DNA from: Natrononativus amylolyticus
GTDB lineage: Archaea > Halobacteriota > Halobacteria > Halobacteriales > Natrialbaceae
NCBI RefSeq assembly: GCF_024362525.1
Contig: NZ_CP101458.1
Location: 2,108,001-2,172,000, forward strand
Reading direction: 5' to 3'
DNA: 64,000 nucleotides
Position numbers and translations under genes: made by a program. The number at the start of each line of letters is the position of its first letter. Position 1 is the first letter of the stretch. Positions 1 through 9,285 of the stretch are shown piece after piece. The notes beneath the pieces were generated by a model that was not told the DNA's origin, made no database searches, and saw only the letters and a program-made list of their open reading frames with translations.

Positions 1-169
1 ACTTCTTGAATCCCATGTCGCGGGCGATCTCGCGGAAGCACTGCCGACAGAGGTTGATGTCGTACTTGCCGACCAGGCCCTGGTTGCGACCGCATCGCTG
101 GCAGGACTCCATCTGGCCGGTGCGCTTTTCGGCGTGCTCGCCCGTCTGTTCGTTCTCGCTTTCACTCAT
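1..169 (-). CDS. rps14: 30S ribosomal protein S14 (partial at window edge)
   Basis: Zinc-binding form of ribosomal protein S14 (uS14), part of the head of the small subunit. The 56 visible codons contain two CxxC pairs (C23/C26 and C41/C44) that bind zinc, followed by the conserved basic end. The stop codon lies just outside the window, so only one or two residues are missing. The start codon overlaps the end of the L5 gene by 8 bp, as expected in the archaeal spc cluster; no separate promoter is seen. Confidence 0.93.
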   Translation of the reverse strand, partial: MSESENEQTGEHAEKRTGQMESCQRCGRNQGLVGKYDINLCRQCFREIARDMGFKK

Positions 170-695
170 CGCTTGCCTCCACGGTCACGTCGAACGTCGA
201 CTCGAGGAACGCGATGGCGTCCTCGGGCGTCAGTCGGTGGTTCGACGGGATTTTCTGCGTGGCTTTGTCGCGTTTGCTCACCCGGTAGCCGGGGCGGACG
301 AGGTTGACGGTGACGTCAAGCCCGTAGATCCCGACGTTCGGGTCGTACTCCTGGCTCGGGAACTCCGTGTGTTCCTCGACGCCGAAGCTGAAGTTGCCGG
401 TGTCGTCGAACTGCGTCGCCGAGAGCTCCGCGAGCGGCAGCGCCGTCTCGAGGAACTCGTGGGCCTCCCGGCCGCGAAGGGTAACCTTCGTGCCGATCGG
501 CTCGCCCTGGCGGATGCCGAACTCGGGTTCGGTCTTCTTCGCCAGCGTGCGGACGCTCTGCTGGTCCGTGACCGCCTCGATGATGTCCTCGGCGCGGCCG
601 AGGTCGCGGCCACCGCGGCCGACGCCCATGTGGACGACGACTTTCTCGACGCGGGGTTCGCGCATCTCGTGGAAGTCGGCTTCGGCTTCGCTCAT
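162..695 (-). CDS. rpl5: 50S ribosomal protein L5
   Basis: Ribosomal protein uL5 (177 aa), which binds 5S rRNA at the central protuberance and contacts the P-site tRNA. The protein is full length and shows the family's central G-rich segment and the C-terminal GYR(V)SKR-type basic patch. Its ATG overlaps the S4e stop as ATGA and its stop overlaps the S14 start, so it is translated within the long ribosomal operon. It is more acidic than bacterial L5, in keeping with a salt-in cytoplasm. Confidence 0.97.
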   Translation of the reverse strand: MSEAEADFHEMREPRVEKVVVHMGVGRGGRDLGRAEDIIEAVTDQQSVRTLAKKTEPEFGIRQGEPIGTKVTLRGREAHEFLETALPLAELSATQFDDTGNFSFGVEEHTEFPSQEYDPNVGIYGLDVTVNLVRPGYRVSKRDKATQKIPSNHRLTPEDAIAFLESTFDVTVEASDE

Positions 696-1450
696 TCGTC
701 ATCACCCATGCTCGCGGTTTCACCGCTCGCGTCTTCCGAGGACGAGTCCTCGCCCACGAAGTTCTCGTCGATGACGACGACGTACTCCTCGACGGTTTCG
801 AACTCGCCGTCGTCGTCCTCCCGTTGGCTGTCGACGGTGACGATGTTCGAACCGCTGCCGAGTGTGACGTCGATCTCGAGCAGTTCGCCGATCTTGCCGC
901 CGTGGTTACCGCTGACGGCCGTCACGAGTGCACCCTCCTCGTAGGGGAAGTGTGCGACGATCTCCTTGCTCTCGTTGTCGATCACGACGGAGTCGTTCGT
1001 GCTGTAGCCGTCGTCGTCGACGGTGATGTTCGTCCCGTCGTGAAGCGACAGCTGAGTCACGTCGCCCGTGACCTGGCGCTTGCCCTTGACCTTGCCGAGG
1101 CGGCTGTCCGCCGAGTCGGCGTCGATCTCGGTCAGCGCGAGGCGCCCGCCCTCGTCGGGGAAGACGCGGTAGTACTCCTCGCGCTGTGGGAACGCGACGA
1201 TGTCGAACATTCCGATCGGCCGACGCTCGTCGTTGATCGGATCGCCGTTGACCAGAATCGCGTCCTGGCTGAGCGCGTAGCGCGCTTCCTTCTTCGAGTC
1301 GACGTAGCCGAGCACGTCCCGCAGGAGGATGACAAGCGGAACGCCCTCCTCACCGTGGGGGCCGCCGGCGGCCTTGACGGTGAAGGTGTCGGTCTTTCGC
1401 TCGACCGGCCAGGACTTCGGTACCGAGAGTCGTTTCTGGTGTTTCGTCAT
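692..1450 (-). CDS. rps4e: 30S ribosomal protein S4e
   Basis: Archaeal/eukaryotic-type ribosomal protein eS4 (252 aa), absent from bacteria. It starts with the conserved MTKHQKRL-type basic segment, then an S4-like RNA-binding domain, the central eS4 domain, and a KOW motif near residues 180-210 (GNHGGKIG). The last 40 residues form an acidic Ser/Glu/Asp-rich tail that is probably a haloarchaeal addition. Both ends overlap their neighbours by 4 bp, indicating translational coupling. Confidence 0.96.
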   Translation of the reverse strand: MTKHQKRLSVPKSWPVERKTDTFTVKAAGGPHGEEGVPLVILLRDVLGYVDSKKEARYALSQDAILVNGDPINDERRPIGMFDIVAFPQREEYYRVFPDEGGRLALTEIDADSADSRLGKVKGKRQVTGDVTQLSLHDGTNITVDDDGYSTNDSVVIDNESKEIVAHFPYEEGALVTAVSGNHGGKIGELLEIDVTLGSGSNIVTVDSQREDDDGEFETVEEYVVVIDENFVGEDSSSEDASGETASMGDDE

Positions 1451-1803
1451 TCGTTATCACCTTCGAGGCGTGCCTCGCGTCGGTCGTCCTCCAGGTGGAG
1501 GTCGGTGATGCGGACGTTCGAGGGCTCGAGCGGGCGAGGAACCTCCTCGCCGTCGGCCGTCTCGACCGTCACACCCTCGACGTGGATGACCTCCTCGGTG
1601 AGGTCGACGGTGAGCACCTCGCCGGAGCTTCCGGCGTGGTCGCCGCGCATGACCTCGACCGTGTCGCCCGCGTTGACGCGGGTGCGACGCCGGTCGTACT
1701 CGTCGCGGAGCTCCTCGGAGAGCGCCGCGTTGAGCTGGTCGTGTCGCTGGTGTAGCGGGGCACGCGCCGTCTGATTTCGCTGTTTGCGTGGTTGTTTGCT
1801 CAT
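1447..1803 (-). CDS. rpl24: 50S ribosomal protein L24
   Basis: Ribosomal protein uL24 (118 aa), an early-assembly protein bound to the 5' domain of 23S rRNA. A KOW motif is visible around residues 45-65 ([16 protein letters not shown]). It is followed by the ATGA overlap with S4e and sits 4 bp after L14, the standard archaeal order. The C-terminal 30 residues are acidic. Confidence 0.96.
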   Translation of the reverse strand: MSKQPRKQRNQTARAPLHQRHDQLNAALSEELRDEYDRRRTRVNAGDTVEVMRGDHAGSSGEVLTVDLTEEVIHVEGVTVETADGEEVPRPLEPSNVRITDLHLEDDRREARLEGDNE

Positions 1804-1807
1804 GGTT

Positions 1808-2206
1808 CTAGACGATCATCGTAGCCGTGCTCGCGATTGCACCGAACCGTTCTGCGACTTCGCGGGCGATCGGGCCCTTGATCTCGGTGCCGCGAGGCTC
1901 TTCGTTCTCGTCGATGATGACCGCCGCATTGTCCTCGAACTTCAGGCGGGTGCCGTCGGGCCGGCGGATCGATTTCCGCTGGCGGACGACGACGGCCTCG
2001 AGGACCTGTCGGCGCATCTCGGGGGTACCCTTCGTGACCGAAACGGTCACCTTGTCACCGAGCCCCGCCTTCGGCTGGCGGTTCTTGGTGCCGTGGTAGC
2101 CCGCGACGCTGATGACCTTGAGTTCGCGCGCGCCGGTGTTGTCGGCACACGTGACCAGCGAGCCCTTCTTCAGGCCCTGCGTGACGTCGGCTTTCATCGC
2201 CTCCAT
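1808..2206 (-). CDS. rpl14: 50S ribosomal protein L14
   Basis: Ribosomal protein uL14 (132 aa) of the subunit interface. The CADNTGA signature near residue 20 and the RPDGT(R)xxFEDNA segment are present. The ATG at 2206 was chosen over a GTG one codon upstream because it overlaps the S17 stop as TGATG, a coupling arrangement used elsewhere in this cluster. Confidence 0.96.
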   Translation of the reverse strand: MEAMKADVTQGLKKGSLVTCADNTGARELKVISVAGYHGTKNRQPKAGLGDKVTVSVTKGTPEMRRQVLEAVVVRQRKSIRRPDGTRLKFEDNAAVIIDENEEPRGTEIKGPIAREVAERFGAIASTATMIV

Positions 2207-2655
2207 CACTGATCACCCTCGTCGGCTTCTTCCTCGGCGTCCTCCGTGACGTCGCCGGCCGAGAGCTCGCGTTCAGGCTCGGCCTGCCGGGTGAGCTCGG
2301 CGATGTCCTCGGCGGTTGCCTCTTCGGTTACTTCGACGACCACGTGCGATTTCGTCTTCGACAGTGGTCGGGTCTCTGCGATCGTGACCGTGTCACCGAC
2401 CGAGAGCGGCTCGAGCACGCCCGGCACGTGTGCCGGGATGCGCGAACGACGTTTCATCTGACGGTCGTACTTCGGAACCGTCACGTCGTACTCTCGCTCG
2501 ACGACTACGGTCTTCTCCATGTCCGTCGAGACGACGGTGCCGACGAGGGTCTGACCTCGTACCGGCAGATCGCCGTAAAACGGACACGTCGAGTAGTCGT
2601 ACTCCTCCGGGTTCTCTGGTTCCGGAGGCTGTGTTACATCCAGTCCTATTGCCAT
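2206..2655 (-). CDS. rps17: 30S ribosomal protein S17
   Basis: Ribosomal protein uS17 (149 aa), which binds 16S rRNA helices 7 and 11. The central OB-fold domain (about residues 30-110) has the conserved [14 protein letters not shown]-like strand and the RRSRIPAH segment. An acidic tail of about 35 residues follows the domain. The first 10 bp overlap the end of rnp1. Confidence 0.96.
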   Translation of the reverse strand: MAIGLDVTQPPEPENPEEYDYSTCPFYGDLPVRGQTLVGTVVSTDMEKTVVVEREYDVTVPKYDRQMKRRSRIPAHVPGVLEPLSVGDTVTIAETRPLSKTKSHVVVEVTEEATAEDIAELTRQAEPERELSAGDVTEDAEEEADEGDQ

Positions 2656-3098
2656 GGTGAATCACCGTGTGTTTCGGTGCGTCGGGCGGGCCGTGAGAGC
2701 AGGCGGCCCCCATCGACCGTAACGTAGGCCACGTCCTCGCCAGCGGCGTGCCTGCTGGCACGGCTGACGGCGTCGCCGTCAGCGCAGTCCGAAGCGGATG
2801 ACGCTCCGGGTTTGGTGTCGGCCAGTTTGGACGCGGTCCCCGGAGACTTGGCGTCTCCGGCGGCGTCATCTGTGGGCTCGAGGTCGCGGGGAATCGCGAA
2901 CTCGAAGACGGTGCCCGACTTCGGTACCATCACCACCCGAGAGTCGCCGTCCTCACGAACTTCTATCGAAAGGGTGTTGGCCGTCTCGATGACGACGCGC
3001 CCCTCGAGACCCTCCCGACCATCGTCGTCGCTCTCGACGACGCGGACGGGCAGTCCGTTGAGTTCGTGTCGCGGCAGCGTCTCGGGTGTCACTGGCAT
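2646..3098 (-). CDS. rnp1: Ribonuclease P protein component 1 (Rpp29/Pop4)
   Basis: Protein subunit of RNase P (150 aa), which with the RNA subunit removes the 5' leader of pre-tRNAs. The Sm-like Rpp29 core is visible at residues 1-75 (RHELNG start, [24 protein letters not shown]) and its last strand resumes at about 125 ([11 protein letters not shown]-like, then SRPARR). Between them lie about 45 residues rich in Ala, Ser, Gly and Asp, encoded by several DNA hairpins (see findings). Similar inserts occur in haloarchaeal homologues from memory, so the gene is probably functional. The ATG at 3098 leaves 7 bp after L29. Confidence 0.92.
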   Translation of the reverse strand: MPVTPETLPRHELNGLPVRVVESDDDGREGLEGRVVIETANTLSIEVREDGDSRVVMVPKSGTVFEFAIPRDLEPTDDAAGDAKSPGTASKLADTKPGASSASDCADGDAVSRASRHAAGEDVAYVTVDGGRLLSRPARRTETHGDSPWQ

Positions 3099-3105
3099 TG
3101 TCGTG

Positions 3106-3327
3106 TTACTCTTCGCTCTCGTCGTCCAGGTCGCCCTCTTCTCGCTGGATCGTCTTGACCCGGGCGATGGTGCGCTTGAGTTCCCCGATCTCTCCGGGGT
3201 TCTCGGGTGCACCACCAGCGGCGAGGACGGCCTTGTTGTTCAGCAGTTCCGTCTCGAGCTCCTCGAGTTCCGCCTCGCGTTCGGCGGGCGTCATGTCGCG
3301 GATCTCGGCGGTGTGGAGGATCGCCAT
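3106..3327 (-). CDS. rpl29: 50S ribosomal protein L29
   Basis: Ribosomal protein uL29 (73 aa), a small two-helix protein at the polypeptide exit tunnel and part of the docking site for nascent-chain factors. The family's ExxxELxxLxxEL helix and the [10 protein letters not shown] segment are present. It overlaps S3 by one base (TGATG) and lies between S3 and rnp1, the usual archaeal order. Confidence 0.95.
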   Translation of the reverse strand: MAILHTAEIRDMTPAEREAELEELETELLNNKAVLAAGGAPENPGEIGELKRTIARVKTIQREEGDLDDESEE

Positions 3328-4271
3328 CAGGCATCACCCTCCTCGTCTTCGTCCGAGGCCTCAGCCTCGCCCTCCTCGTCCATTTCCGAGAGCAGCTCCT
3401 CGGCTTCGGCCTCGACGTCCTCGTCGAGCTCCTCGAGCTCTTCGTCCGCCTCGGCGGCGACGTCTGCTTCCTCCTCGTCCTCGTCGGCGACTTCCTCTTC
3501 GATGACCTCCTCGACGACCTCCTCGTCGACGGCGGCCTCACCGGGTTCGGACTCGGCCTCGGGCTCGTCTTCTGCTCGCTCGTCGGCGACATCTTCGGCG
3601 GGCTCCTCGAGCAGTTCCTCGACGCCCTCGCCCTCGTTGTACTCGACGGCTTCGGGGACGACCTCCTCGGGGTCCATGTCCTCGTGGATGCGGAAGTCGT
3701 CGGGGAGCTCGGCTCCCGGCGGGATGATCTTGACGGTGACGCCGATCGTCCCGAGTTTCATCACCGCGACGCCCTGACCGTGGTCGACGATCTCTTCGGC
3801 GGGCTCGCCGTTGTGTTTGATGTAGCCGCGGTTGAATTTCTCGACGCGCGAGCGTGCGCCCGTGACCTTGCCGGCGAGGACGATCTCGGCGCCCAGCGCG
3901 CCCGCGTCCATGATGCGGTCGATCGTCGTGTGACCGGCCTTCCGGAAGTACCAGCCCCGTTCGAGGGCGTTCGCCAGTCGGTCGGCGACGATCCGCGCGT
4001 TGAGGTCGGGCTCGTCGACCTCCTGGACGTCGATCTGGGGGTCCTCGAGGTTGAACTTCTCCTCGAGGGCCGACGTGACCTTCCGGATGTTCTCGCCGCC
4101 TTTGCCGATGACCATCCCCGGCTTCTCGGCTTTGAGAACGATCTGGGTGCCCATCGGCGTCTTGGCGACGTCCATGCCACCGTAGCCCGCACGGCCGAGC
4201 TCCTCTGCGAAGAACTCGTCGATCTGGGATCGCTGCAGGCCGTCTTCGATGAACTGGTGTTCGTCTGCCAT
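3327..4271 (-). CDS. rps3: 30S ribosomal protein S3
   Basis: Ribosomal protein uS3 (314 aa), forming the mRNA entry site. The KH domain with its GxxG-like loop ([11 protein letters not shown], about residues 56-66) and the C-terminal S3 domain (to about residue 195) are complete. The remaining 120 residues are almost entirely Glu, Asp, Ala and Val, a halophile-specific acidic tail that makes the protein far longer than bacterial or most archaeal S3. Overlaps with L22 and L29 are one base each. Confidence 0.96.
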   Translation of the reverse strand: MADEHQFIEDGLQRSQIDEFFAEELGRAGYGGMDVAKTPMGTQIVLKAEKPGMVIGKGGENIRKVTSALEEKFNLEDPQIDVQEVDEPDLNARIVADRLANALERGWYFRKAGHTTIDRIMDAGALGAEIVLAGKVTGARSRVEKFNRGYIKHNGEPAEEIVDHGQGVAVMKLGTIGVTVKIIPPGAELPDDFRIHEDMDPEEVVPEAVEYNEGEGVEELLEEPAEDVADERAEDEPEAESEPGEAAVDEEVVEEVIEEEVADEDEEEADVAAEADEELEELDEDVEAEAEELLSEMDEEGEAEASDEDEEGDA

Positions 4272-4753
4272 CAGTCTTCACCCTCCTCTGTTTCGTCGTC
4301 GACCTCCGCGGTCACGATCTCGACGTCGACCTGCGGGGTGTTCCAGGCCGTTGCACGCCCCATCGCGCGGGGCTTGCGGCCGATGGACTCGCCGACCTTG
4401 TGGGCGGCGACGTGGACGATCTCCATCGATCCACCGTCGAATCCCTGGTGGTCGGCGTTCGCGCTGACGTTCTCGAGGAGGTCGAGGAACGCCTCGCTGG
4501 CCTTCTCGGGGTAGCGGCCGGCGTCCCAGCCGTCGATGTCCGAGCGGTGGCCGACGCCGGAGTTGTGCGAGCGGAACGGCACCGATCGCTCGCCGGCGAT
4601 GACGGCCTCGAGGTACTCGATGGCGTCGTCGACGGTTCGCCCCTTGAGTTCGCGGGCGATCTCCTTGCTGTGCTTGTGGCTCATGTGACGCTCCCGGAGC
4701 ATCGCTTTCGCGGTGGAGTCCGGGTCGGCGTCGACTGAGTAGTTGATTCCCAT
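4271..4753 (-). CDS. rpl22: 50S ribosomal protein L22
   Basis: Ribosomal protein uL22 (160 aa), whose extended beta hairpin lines the exit tunnel. It begins with the archaeal [11 protein letters not shown]-type start and carries the RAMGRA(T) segment near the C-terminus that packs on 23S rRNA. It ends in an acidic [11 protein letters not shown]-like tail. Seven bases separate it from S19. Confidence 0.96.
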   Translation of the reverse strand: MGINYSVDADPDSTAKAMLRERHMSHKHSKEIARELKGRTVDDAIEYLEAVIAGERSVPFRSHNSGVGHRSDIDGWDAGRYPEKASEAFLDLLENVSANADHQGFDGGSMEIVHVAAHKVGESIGRKPRAMGRATAWNTPQVDVEIVTAEVDDETEEGED

Positions 4754-4760
4754 GCGTGGA

Positions 4761-5186
4761 TCACTTCAGTGGGACGAACTTCGACGAGCGGGTCGCACCG
4801 ATCCCTGCCTGACCGTGCGTGACCGAGTTCCGGGTCAGCTGGAACTCGCCGAGGTAGTGACCGATCATCTCGGGTTCGACGCGAACGCGCTCGAACGACT
4901 GGCCGGTGTACACCGCGAAGGTGAGCCCGACGAACTCGGGCAGGATCGGCATGTCGCGCAGATGCGTTCGGATCGGTGCGTTCGCACTCTCCTGTTCGTC
5001 TTTGGTGCGGGCCTTCTCGAGCAGCTTCTGCTGTTCGACGGTGAGCCCGCGTTCGATGCTTCGCCGCTTGCGTGCGGGGAACAGTTCAACGACCTCGTCG
5101 AGCTCCATCTCCTGGAGCTCCTCGAGCGTGTGACCGCGGTAGGTGAACTCCTCACCCTCGCGGCCGGTTCGGTACTCCTGGCTCAT
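4761..5186 (-). CDS. rps19: 30S ribosomal protein S19
   Basis: Ribosomal protein uS19 (141 aa) of the small-subunit head. The family signature is seen towards the C-terminus ([19 protein letters not shown]-like, followed by [12 protein letters not shown]). The N-terminal 60 residues are an archaeal/eukaryotic extension. The start overlaps the L2 stop by 4 bp. Confidence 0.96.
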   Translation of the reverse strand: MSQEYRTGREGEEFTYRGHTLEELQEMELDEVVELFPARKRRSIERGLTVEQQKLLEKARTKDEQESANAPIRTHLRDMPILPEFVGLTFAVYTGQSFERVRVEPEMIGHYLGEFQLTRNSVTHGQAGIGATRSSKFVPLK

Positions 5187-5905
5187 TTGTTACCACCTCG
5201 GCCGGTACGGCGCGAGGAAATGTCGCCCACCTTCCGGCCCGGCGGGGCGTCCCGCGAGACGGACTTGGGGCGACCGGGGTGTTGACGGCCGCCGCCACCG
5301 AAGGGGTGGTCGACGGCGTTCATTGCGACACCGCGCACGCGAGGCCACTTCGTGCCTCGCGCGCGCATCTTGTGGTACTTGTTTCCTGCCTTGACGAACG
5401 GCTTCTCCGTTCGGCCACCGCCGGCGACGACACCGATCGTCGCGCGACACTGCGGGTCGAGGCGCTTGACCTCGCCGCTTGGCAGCTGGACGATCGCGGC
5501 GTCGCGGTCGTGGGTGATCAGGTCCGCGTTGACGCCGGAGGCGCGGGCGAACCGACCGCCGTCGCCCGGGTTCGCCTCGACGTTACAGACCGGAACCCCC
5601 TCGGGGATCTCCGCGAGCGGGAGCGTGTTGCCCGGCTTGATCTCCGCGCTCACGCCGACCTGGATCTCCTCGCCGACGGCGACGCCCTCGGGAACGAGGA
5701 CGAGTCGCTGCTCGCCGTCTTCGAACTCGATGGCGGCGACGGGCGCCGAGCGGGCGGGGTCGTGTTCGATGCCGACGACCGTTCCGCTGACGACGTCCGC
5801 GTCCTCGGGCTTCTTGTGGTTCAGCTTCGCCTTGTACCGGTGTGACGGTGCCCGGAACGTGGGCGATCCGCGACCGCGTCGTTGGCCGAAGATGCGACGT
5901 CCCAT
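5183..5905 (-). CDS. rpl2: 50S ribosomal protein L2
   Basis: Ribosomal protein uL2 (240 aa), next to the peptidyl-transferase centre. The diagnostic [21 protein letters not shown]-type stretch is present near residue 190-210, including the conserved histidine. The protein starts with the archaeal [13 protein letters not shown] motif. It lies 2 bp after L23 and overlaps S19. Confidence 0.97.
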   Translation of the reverse strand: MGRRIFGQRRGRGSPTFRAPSHRYKAKLNHKKPEDADVVSGTVVGIEHDPARSAPVAAIEFEDGEQRLVLVPEGVAVGEEIQVGVSAEIKPGNTLPLAEIPEGVPVCNVEANPGDGGRFARASGVNADLITHDRDAAIVQLPSGEVKRLDPQCRATIGVVAGGGRTEKPFVKAGNKYHKMRARGTKWPRVRGVAMNAVDHPFGGGGRQHPGRPKSVSRDAPPGRKVGDISSRRTGRGGNK

Positions 5906-5907
5906 CG

Positions 5908-6162
5908 TTAGAACACCCCGATTCGCGAAGCGACTTCCTGGGCGTCGTCGTCGTCGCCCAGCGTGACGGTTGCTTTCTTCTTGCCTTTCATCGTGACCTG
6001 CGTGTTGAGCTTGACGACCTCGACGTCGAAGCGCTCCTCGACCTCCTCCCGAATTTCGGGTTTGGTCGCGTCGACGTTGACGACGAACTGGAGCTTGTTC
6101 TGGAAGTCCATGTCGTTCATCGCCTTCTCGGTGACGAGGGGGTAGTCGATGATCGAACTCAT
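5908..6162 (-). CDS. rpl23: 50S ribosomal protein L23
   Basis: Ribosomal protein uL23 (84 aa), located at the exit of the nascent-chain tunnel where SRP docks. The IIDYPLVTEKAM start and the NTQVTMKGKKKATV loop are typical. The gene overlaps L4 by 4 bp. Confidence 0.96.
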   Translation of the reverse strand: MSSIIDYPLVTEKAMNDMDFQNKLQFVVNVDATKPEIREEVEERFDVEVVKLNTQVTMKGKKKATVTLGDDDDAQEVASRIGVF

Positions 6163-6911
6163 CGGTCTGCCACCTCCTCGAGCGCGCTCTCCGTCCAGAT
6201 CGTCAGTCGGCCGGCCTGTGCACCGGGGGCGAGCTCTTCGGCGTTGACCTCGGCTGCGGTCGCCACGTCGGCGCCCGCGAGGTTGCGGGCGGCCCGGGAG
6301 GGGCCGGTCTCGCTCGAGGTCACGAAGAGGATCGACTTCGGCGTCTTGTACTTGCGTCCGCGGGTCGTCCCGCGGCCGGCGCGGATGCTCTTGCCGTCCT
6401 CGGCGCGCTGGATGTCCGCGTCGACGCCGAGCTCCTCGAGGAAGGAGACGACCTCCTTCGTCTTGACGAGCTCTTCGAACTCGTCGCTCACGACGAGCGG
6501 GAGTTCGGTGTCCTCGCCGAACGCGTGGCCGCGTTCGGCGACGAGGTCGGCGTCGGTCGTCGCAGCGACGGCGCTGCGGACGGCCAGCTTTCGCTCTTTC
6601 TTGTTGATCGATTCGGTTCGGTCTTTCTCGGCTTTCGGCGGGTGAGCCTTTCGTCCCTTGACGGCCTGGGGAACGCGTCGAGCGCGCCCGTTCTGTCGGG
6701 GGACGTGGGCCATCCCGCGGCCGCTACCGAACGACTCCGCCGGCGTGCGCATGCCGGCGAACTCGTCGGCGCCGTAGTCCTGGGTTCGGTTGGCCTGGGC
6801 GGCGCGAACGGCGCGGTTGATGAGGTCCGGGCGGTACTCCGTCTCGAAGATCGCCGGGAGCTCGACCGTGCCCGCGTCGCCGCCGTCCAGGTCTCGTACT
6901 GTTGCTTCCAT
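6159..6911 (-). CDS. rpl4: 50S ribosomal protein L4
   Basis: Ribosomal protein uL4 (archaeal L4/L1e type, 250 aa), with a long loop reaching the exit tunnel. The loop region (about residues 60-95, RGMAHVPRQNGRARRVPQ) is strongly basic against an otherwise acidic protein, as expected for the rRNA-penetrating part. Three bases separate it from L3. Confidence 0.96.
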   Translation of the reverse strand: MEATVRDLDGGDAGTVELPAIFETEYRPDLINRAVRAAQANRTQDYGADEFAGMRTPAESFGSGRGMAHVPRQNGRARRVPQAVKGRKAHPPKAEKDRTESINKKERKLAVRSAVAATTDADLVAERGHAFGEDTELPLVVSDEFEELVKTKEVVSFLEELGVDADIQRAEDGKSIRAGRGTTRGRKYKTPKSILFVTSSETGPSRAARNLAGADVATAAEVNAEELAPGAQAGRLTIWTESALEEVADR

Positions 6912-6914
6912 TGT

Positions 6915-7934
6915 TTATCCCTGGTTGGATGCGGTGGAGACGTAGCGCACCTCGGGATCGAGGCGCGGCTGGTCCCCGGGTCGGATCGCCGGGCGAAGGC
7001 GCACGAGGCGCTTGTTCGGCCCGGGCAGCGAGCCCTTGATCAGCGCGTGTGGCCCGTCGACCTCGCCGTAGTTGACGAAGCCGCCGTCGACCGTCGCGTC
7101 CGCGCCGTCGCCGAGGTCGACGAGGCGCTTGTTCAGTTCCGTCCGCTGGTGGTAGCCGGTCTGACCCTGCTGGGGAACCGTCGAGCGAACGCGGCTCGGG
7201 TTCCAGGGGCCGAGGTTACCGATGCGGCGGCGCCATCCCTGCCGGGCGTGTTTGCCCTTGCGCTTCTGGACGCCCCACCGCTTGACGGGACCCTGGGTCC
7301 CCTTCCCTTTCGTGACGCCGCTCGCGTCGACGTACTCGCCGGGGCGGAACACGTCGTTCATGACGTGTTCGCCGCCCTCTGCGATCGTCTCGAGTGCGAA
7401 CTCGACGCGCTCCTCGACGGAGCCGCCGCCGACGCGCGTCTCCATCACGTCCGGTTTCTTCTTCGGAACCGAGCGGACGGCTCCGGGAACCGTGTGCGTG
7501 ATGACGCGAACGTCGTCGACGCGCCCGTCCTCGAGGTAGCCACGGAGGTCGTCCTCCGCGGCCTCAGCGTCGTAGTCGTCACCGGGAAGGTCCAGAACGC
7601 GGTCGAGTTCGGGAACGAACTCGTCGGTCCAGACCTCGGTTAGCGGCTTCATTCCATACGGCGTGTCTTCGTACGCACGCAGGGCGACGGCGCGCATCGG
7701 CGGCGTCTCCACGATGGTGACGGGAACGGTCTCTTCCATTCCCTCGGTCGGCGAGTTCGCTTTGTCGTCGACCATAACCACGTGGGTCATGCCGGCCTTG
7801 TAGCCCGCGAAGCCCTGGAGCGTCGGCTGTCCGTCGTCGTCCGGCCACGAGGAAAAGCGTGGGACCTCGCTGGTCGCACGCCCTCGCGGACCGAACCCGA
7901 GTGAGCCTTTGCGTGGTGCGTTTGGTTGTGGCAT
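6915..7934 (-). CDS. rpl3: 50S ribosomal protein L3
   Basis: Ribosomal protein uL3 (339 aa), near the peptidyl-transferase centre and an early assembly protein. The archaeal/eukaryotic MPQPNAPRKGSLGFGPR start is clear, with the GxTKGKGTQGPVKRWG core motif near residue 205 and the HARQGWRRRIG basic segment after it. The ATG at 7934 was chosen by this conserved N-terminus; the longer open frame upstream overlaps the methyltransferase gene in another frame. Confidence 0.96.
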   Translation of the reverse strand: MPQPNAPRKGSLGFGPRGRATSEVPRFSSWPDDDGQPTLQGFAGYKAGMTHVVMVDDKANSPTEGMEETVPVTIVETPPMRAVALRAYEDTPYGMKPLTEVWTDEFVPELDRVLDLPGDDYDAEAAEDDLRGYLEDGRVDDVRVITHTVPGAVRSVPKKKPDVMETRVGGGSVEERVEFALETIAEGGEHVMNDVFRPGEYVDASGVTKGKGTQGPVKRWGVQKRKGKHARQGWRRRIGNLGPWNPSRVRSTVPQQGQTGYHQRTELNKRLVDLGDGADATVDGGFVNYGEVDGPHALIKGSLPGPNKRLVRLRPAIRPGDQPRLDPEVRYVSTASNQG

Positions 7935-7938
7935 TCTA

Positions 7939-8793
7939 TCACTCTCTGAGTGAGAGGGGAGCGAGGGTGGCGAACAGAGCCTCCTCGGTCCGCACGACCT
8001 CGCTTCCCTGGTTCGGAACCGTATTGAGCCAGAGGTCGAACCCCGGATCGGCGGGTTCGACGTCGGCGTCGCCCTCGGCACCGACCGCAGATGGGTCGAT
8101 GCCCAGGATTTCCGGCAGCCCTCTCTCGGGCGCGCCGAACGCGACGGTCATTCCGTCGCGCGCTACGCGTCCGGCCAGCGTCTCGAGCCTTCCGACGGTG
8201 AGTTCCTCACCGAACCGGGAGGCTGCGATGCGAACGCCGGCGTCCTCACGGCCGAGTGCTGCTGGGAGGTCCGTCCACTCGACTTCGAGCCCCGGTAAGG
8301 GGGCGTCCTCGAGTTTCGCCCGGACCGGTCGTCGCGAAGAGATCCTGACGGTCACGCGTTCCCCCTCCTCGACCTCCATTCCGGGAGGCACGTTGAGGGA
8401 GATCGGGTGTTGCAAGCCGCAATTGACCCGGACGCGATGATCAGGTCCGACCTCGGTCACGATTCCTTGTCTTGACGACCCCGAACCGTTCGATTCGGAG
8501 CCGGTCTGTGACGCGGCGCGGAGCGGCGGCAGGATGCCGACGTACTCCAGTTCGTCTCGCATCCCCCAGGCCTCGTTTCTGAGGTACGGGGGCGTTGCGG
8601 CGTACCGCAACACGGTGCGGACGAACCCGCCGCCGAATCGCCCGTCCTCCCCTTCCGGATCGGGGAAGACGACCAGGCGATCCGCCCGAAAGATCGTCGC
8701 CGCACGGGCGACGTATCCGAGTTTGCGAGTTGCCTCGCGTTTGTCCTCGGCTTCGCGGGCGAGCGACGACGGCACGAGCACGCTGACGGTCAT
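7939..8793 (-). CDS. Putative SPOUT RNA methyltransferase (COG2106/DUF171 type)
   Basis: Predicted S-adenosylmethionine-dependent RNA methyltransferase of the knotted SPOUT superfamily (284 aa). The N-terminal half (MTVSVLVPSSLARE, then VARAATIFRADRLVVFPD) and the C-terminal knot region (MTVAFGAPERGLPEILG, about residues 210-225) match the family, and an OB-like insertion lies between them at about 105-165. The human and yeast relatives act on rRNA, and the position directly upstream of L3 suggests a ribosomal RNA substrate, but the target is not shown by the sequence. Start ATG at 8793 lies about 30 nt from the expected start of transcription; this is the first gene of the cluster. Confidence 0.85.
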   Translation of the reverse strand: MTVSVLVPSSLAREAEDKREATRKLGYVARAATIFRADRLVVFPDPEGEDGRFGGGFVRTVLRYAATPPYLRNEAWGMRDELEYVGILPPLRAASQTGSESNGSGSSRQGIVTEVGPDHRVRVNCGLQHPISLNVPPGMEVEEGERVTVRISSRRPVRAKLEDAPLPGLEVEWTDLPAALGREDAGVRIAASRFGEELTVGRLETLAGRVARDGMTVAFGAPERGLPEILGIDPSAVGAEGDADVEPADPGFDLWLNTVPNQGSEVVRTEEALFATLAPLSLRE

Positions 8794-8845
8794 GCCAGCA
8801 CTTCGGCGCCTCGTCACTAGACTGTAGCGATCCTTGTGGGCAATG

Positions 8846-8854
8846 TCTTAAAAG
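8846..8854 (-). promoter_or_regulatory. TATA box for the SPOUT-ribosomal gene cluster
   Basis: On the minus strand the element reads CTTTTAAGA within a GC-rich setting, about 55 nt before the ATG at 8793. An initiation site near 8823-8825 would give a leader of about 30 nt. No other convincing TATA element is seen before S14, so this may drive the entire cluster. Confidence 0.6.
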
Positions 8855-9080
8855 GGTAGCGGAATCGTTCGCGGCTGTGAACGCCTCACAGGGCAGATTT
8901 CGTGTGACTCGAGCACACTATCGAATCGGTGTAGAGTATATGAATATGTGGATTGTTCGCACAGCTATCAGATTGTCGTCGCCGCTCGAGGGGTGGTCGG
9001 CCTCGAGGGGCTGCTGGTGGGCCGCAGTCGAGAGAGTGCGAAACGGCCACGTGGTCCACGCCCCGACCCGATTCGCAACC

Positions 9081-9088
9081 CTTATACA
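9081..9088 (+). promoter_or_regulatory. TATA box for tRNA-Gly
   Basis: CTTATACA lies 32-39 nt before the first base of the mature tRNA-Gly. Transcription would begin near 9110, giving a short 5' leader for RNase P to remove. Confidence 0.6.
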
Positions 9089-9119
9089 CTCCTCCGAGAG
9101 TAGTTGAGAGTGCAGCAGG

Positions 9120-9190
9120 GCGCTGGTAGTGTAGTGGTATCACGTGACCTTGCCATGGTCACAACCTGGGTTCAAATCCCAGCCAGCGCA
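9120..9190 (+). tRNA. tRNA-Gly (anticodon GCC)
   Basis: A complete cloverleaf can be drawn: acceptor stem GCGCTGG (9120-9126) pairs with CCAGCGC (9183-9189), discriminator A at 9190, anticodon stem TGACC/GGTCA around loop TTGCCAT with anticodon GCC, and T loop in GGTTCAAATCC. No intron is present and CCA is not encoded. It reads GGC/GGT glycine codons, which are heavily used in this GC-rich genome. Confidence 0.96.
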
Positions 9191-9223
9191 TTTCTGTCGC
9201 GAACAAATCCGTGAGCGACAGAA
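9191..9223. repeat. Perfect 10-bp inverted repeat after tRNA-Gly
   Basis: TTTCTGTCGC (9191-9200) is exactly complementary to GCGACAGAAA (9214-9223), leaving a 13-nt loop. It begins at the base after the tRNA discriminator. It may be a 3' processing or termination hairpin, or an end of an element that once inserted at this tRNA (see the copy at 9286). Confidence 0.6.
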
Positions 9224-9285
9224 ATCGGATCTGGATTTGAATCAGACCGAGGTTCCGCGAGCGAAGCGAGCGGGTTCTCGGGCGT

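Larger units (their letters stand above)
8794..9119. other. Intergenic region without a gene
   Basis: This 326-base gap separates the divergent ribosomal cluster and tRNA-Gly. It holds the TATA box of the ribosomal cluster at one end and that of the tRNA at the other. An AT-rich patch around 8936-8955 could contain further regulatory sites. I see no convincing open reading frame on either strand. Confidence 0.6.
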
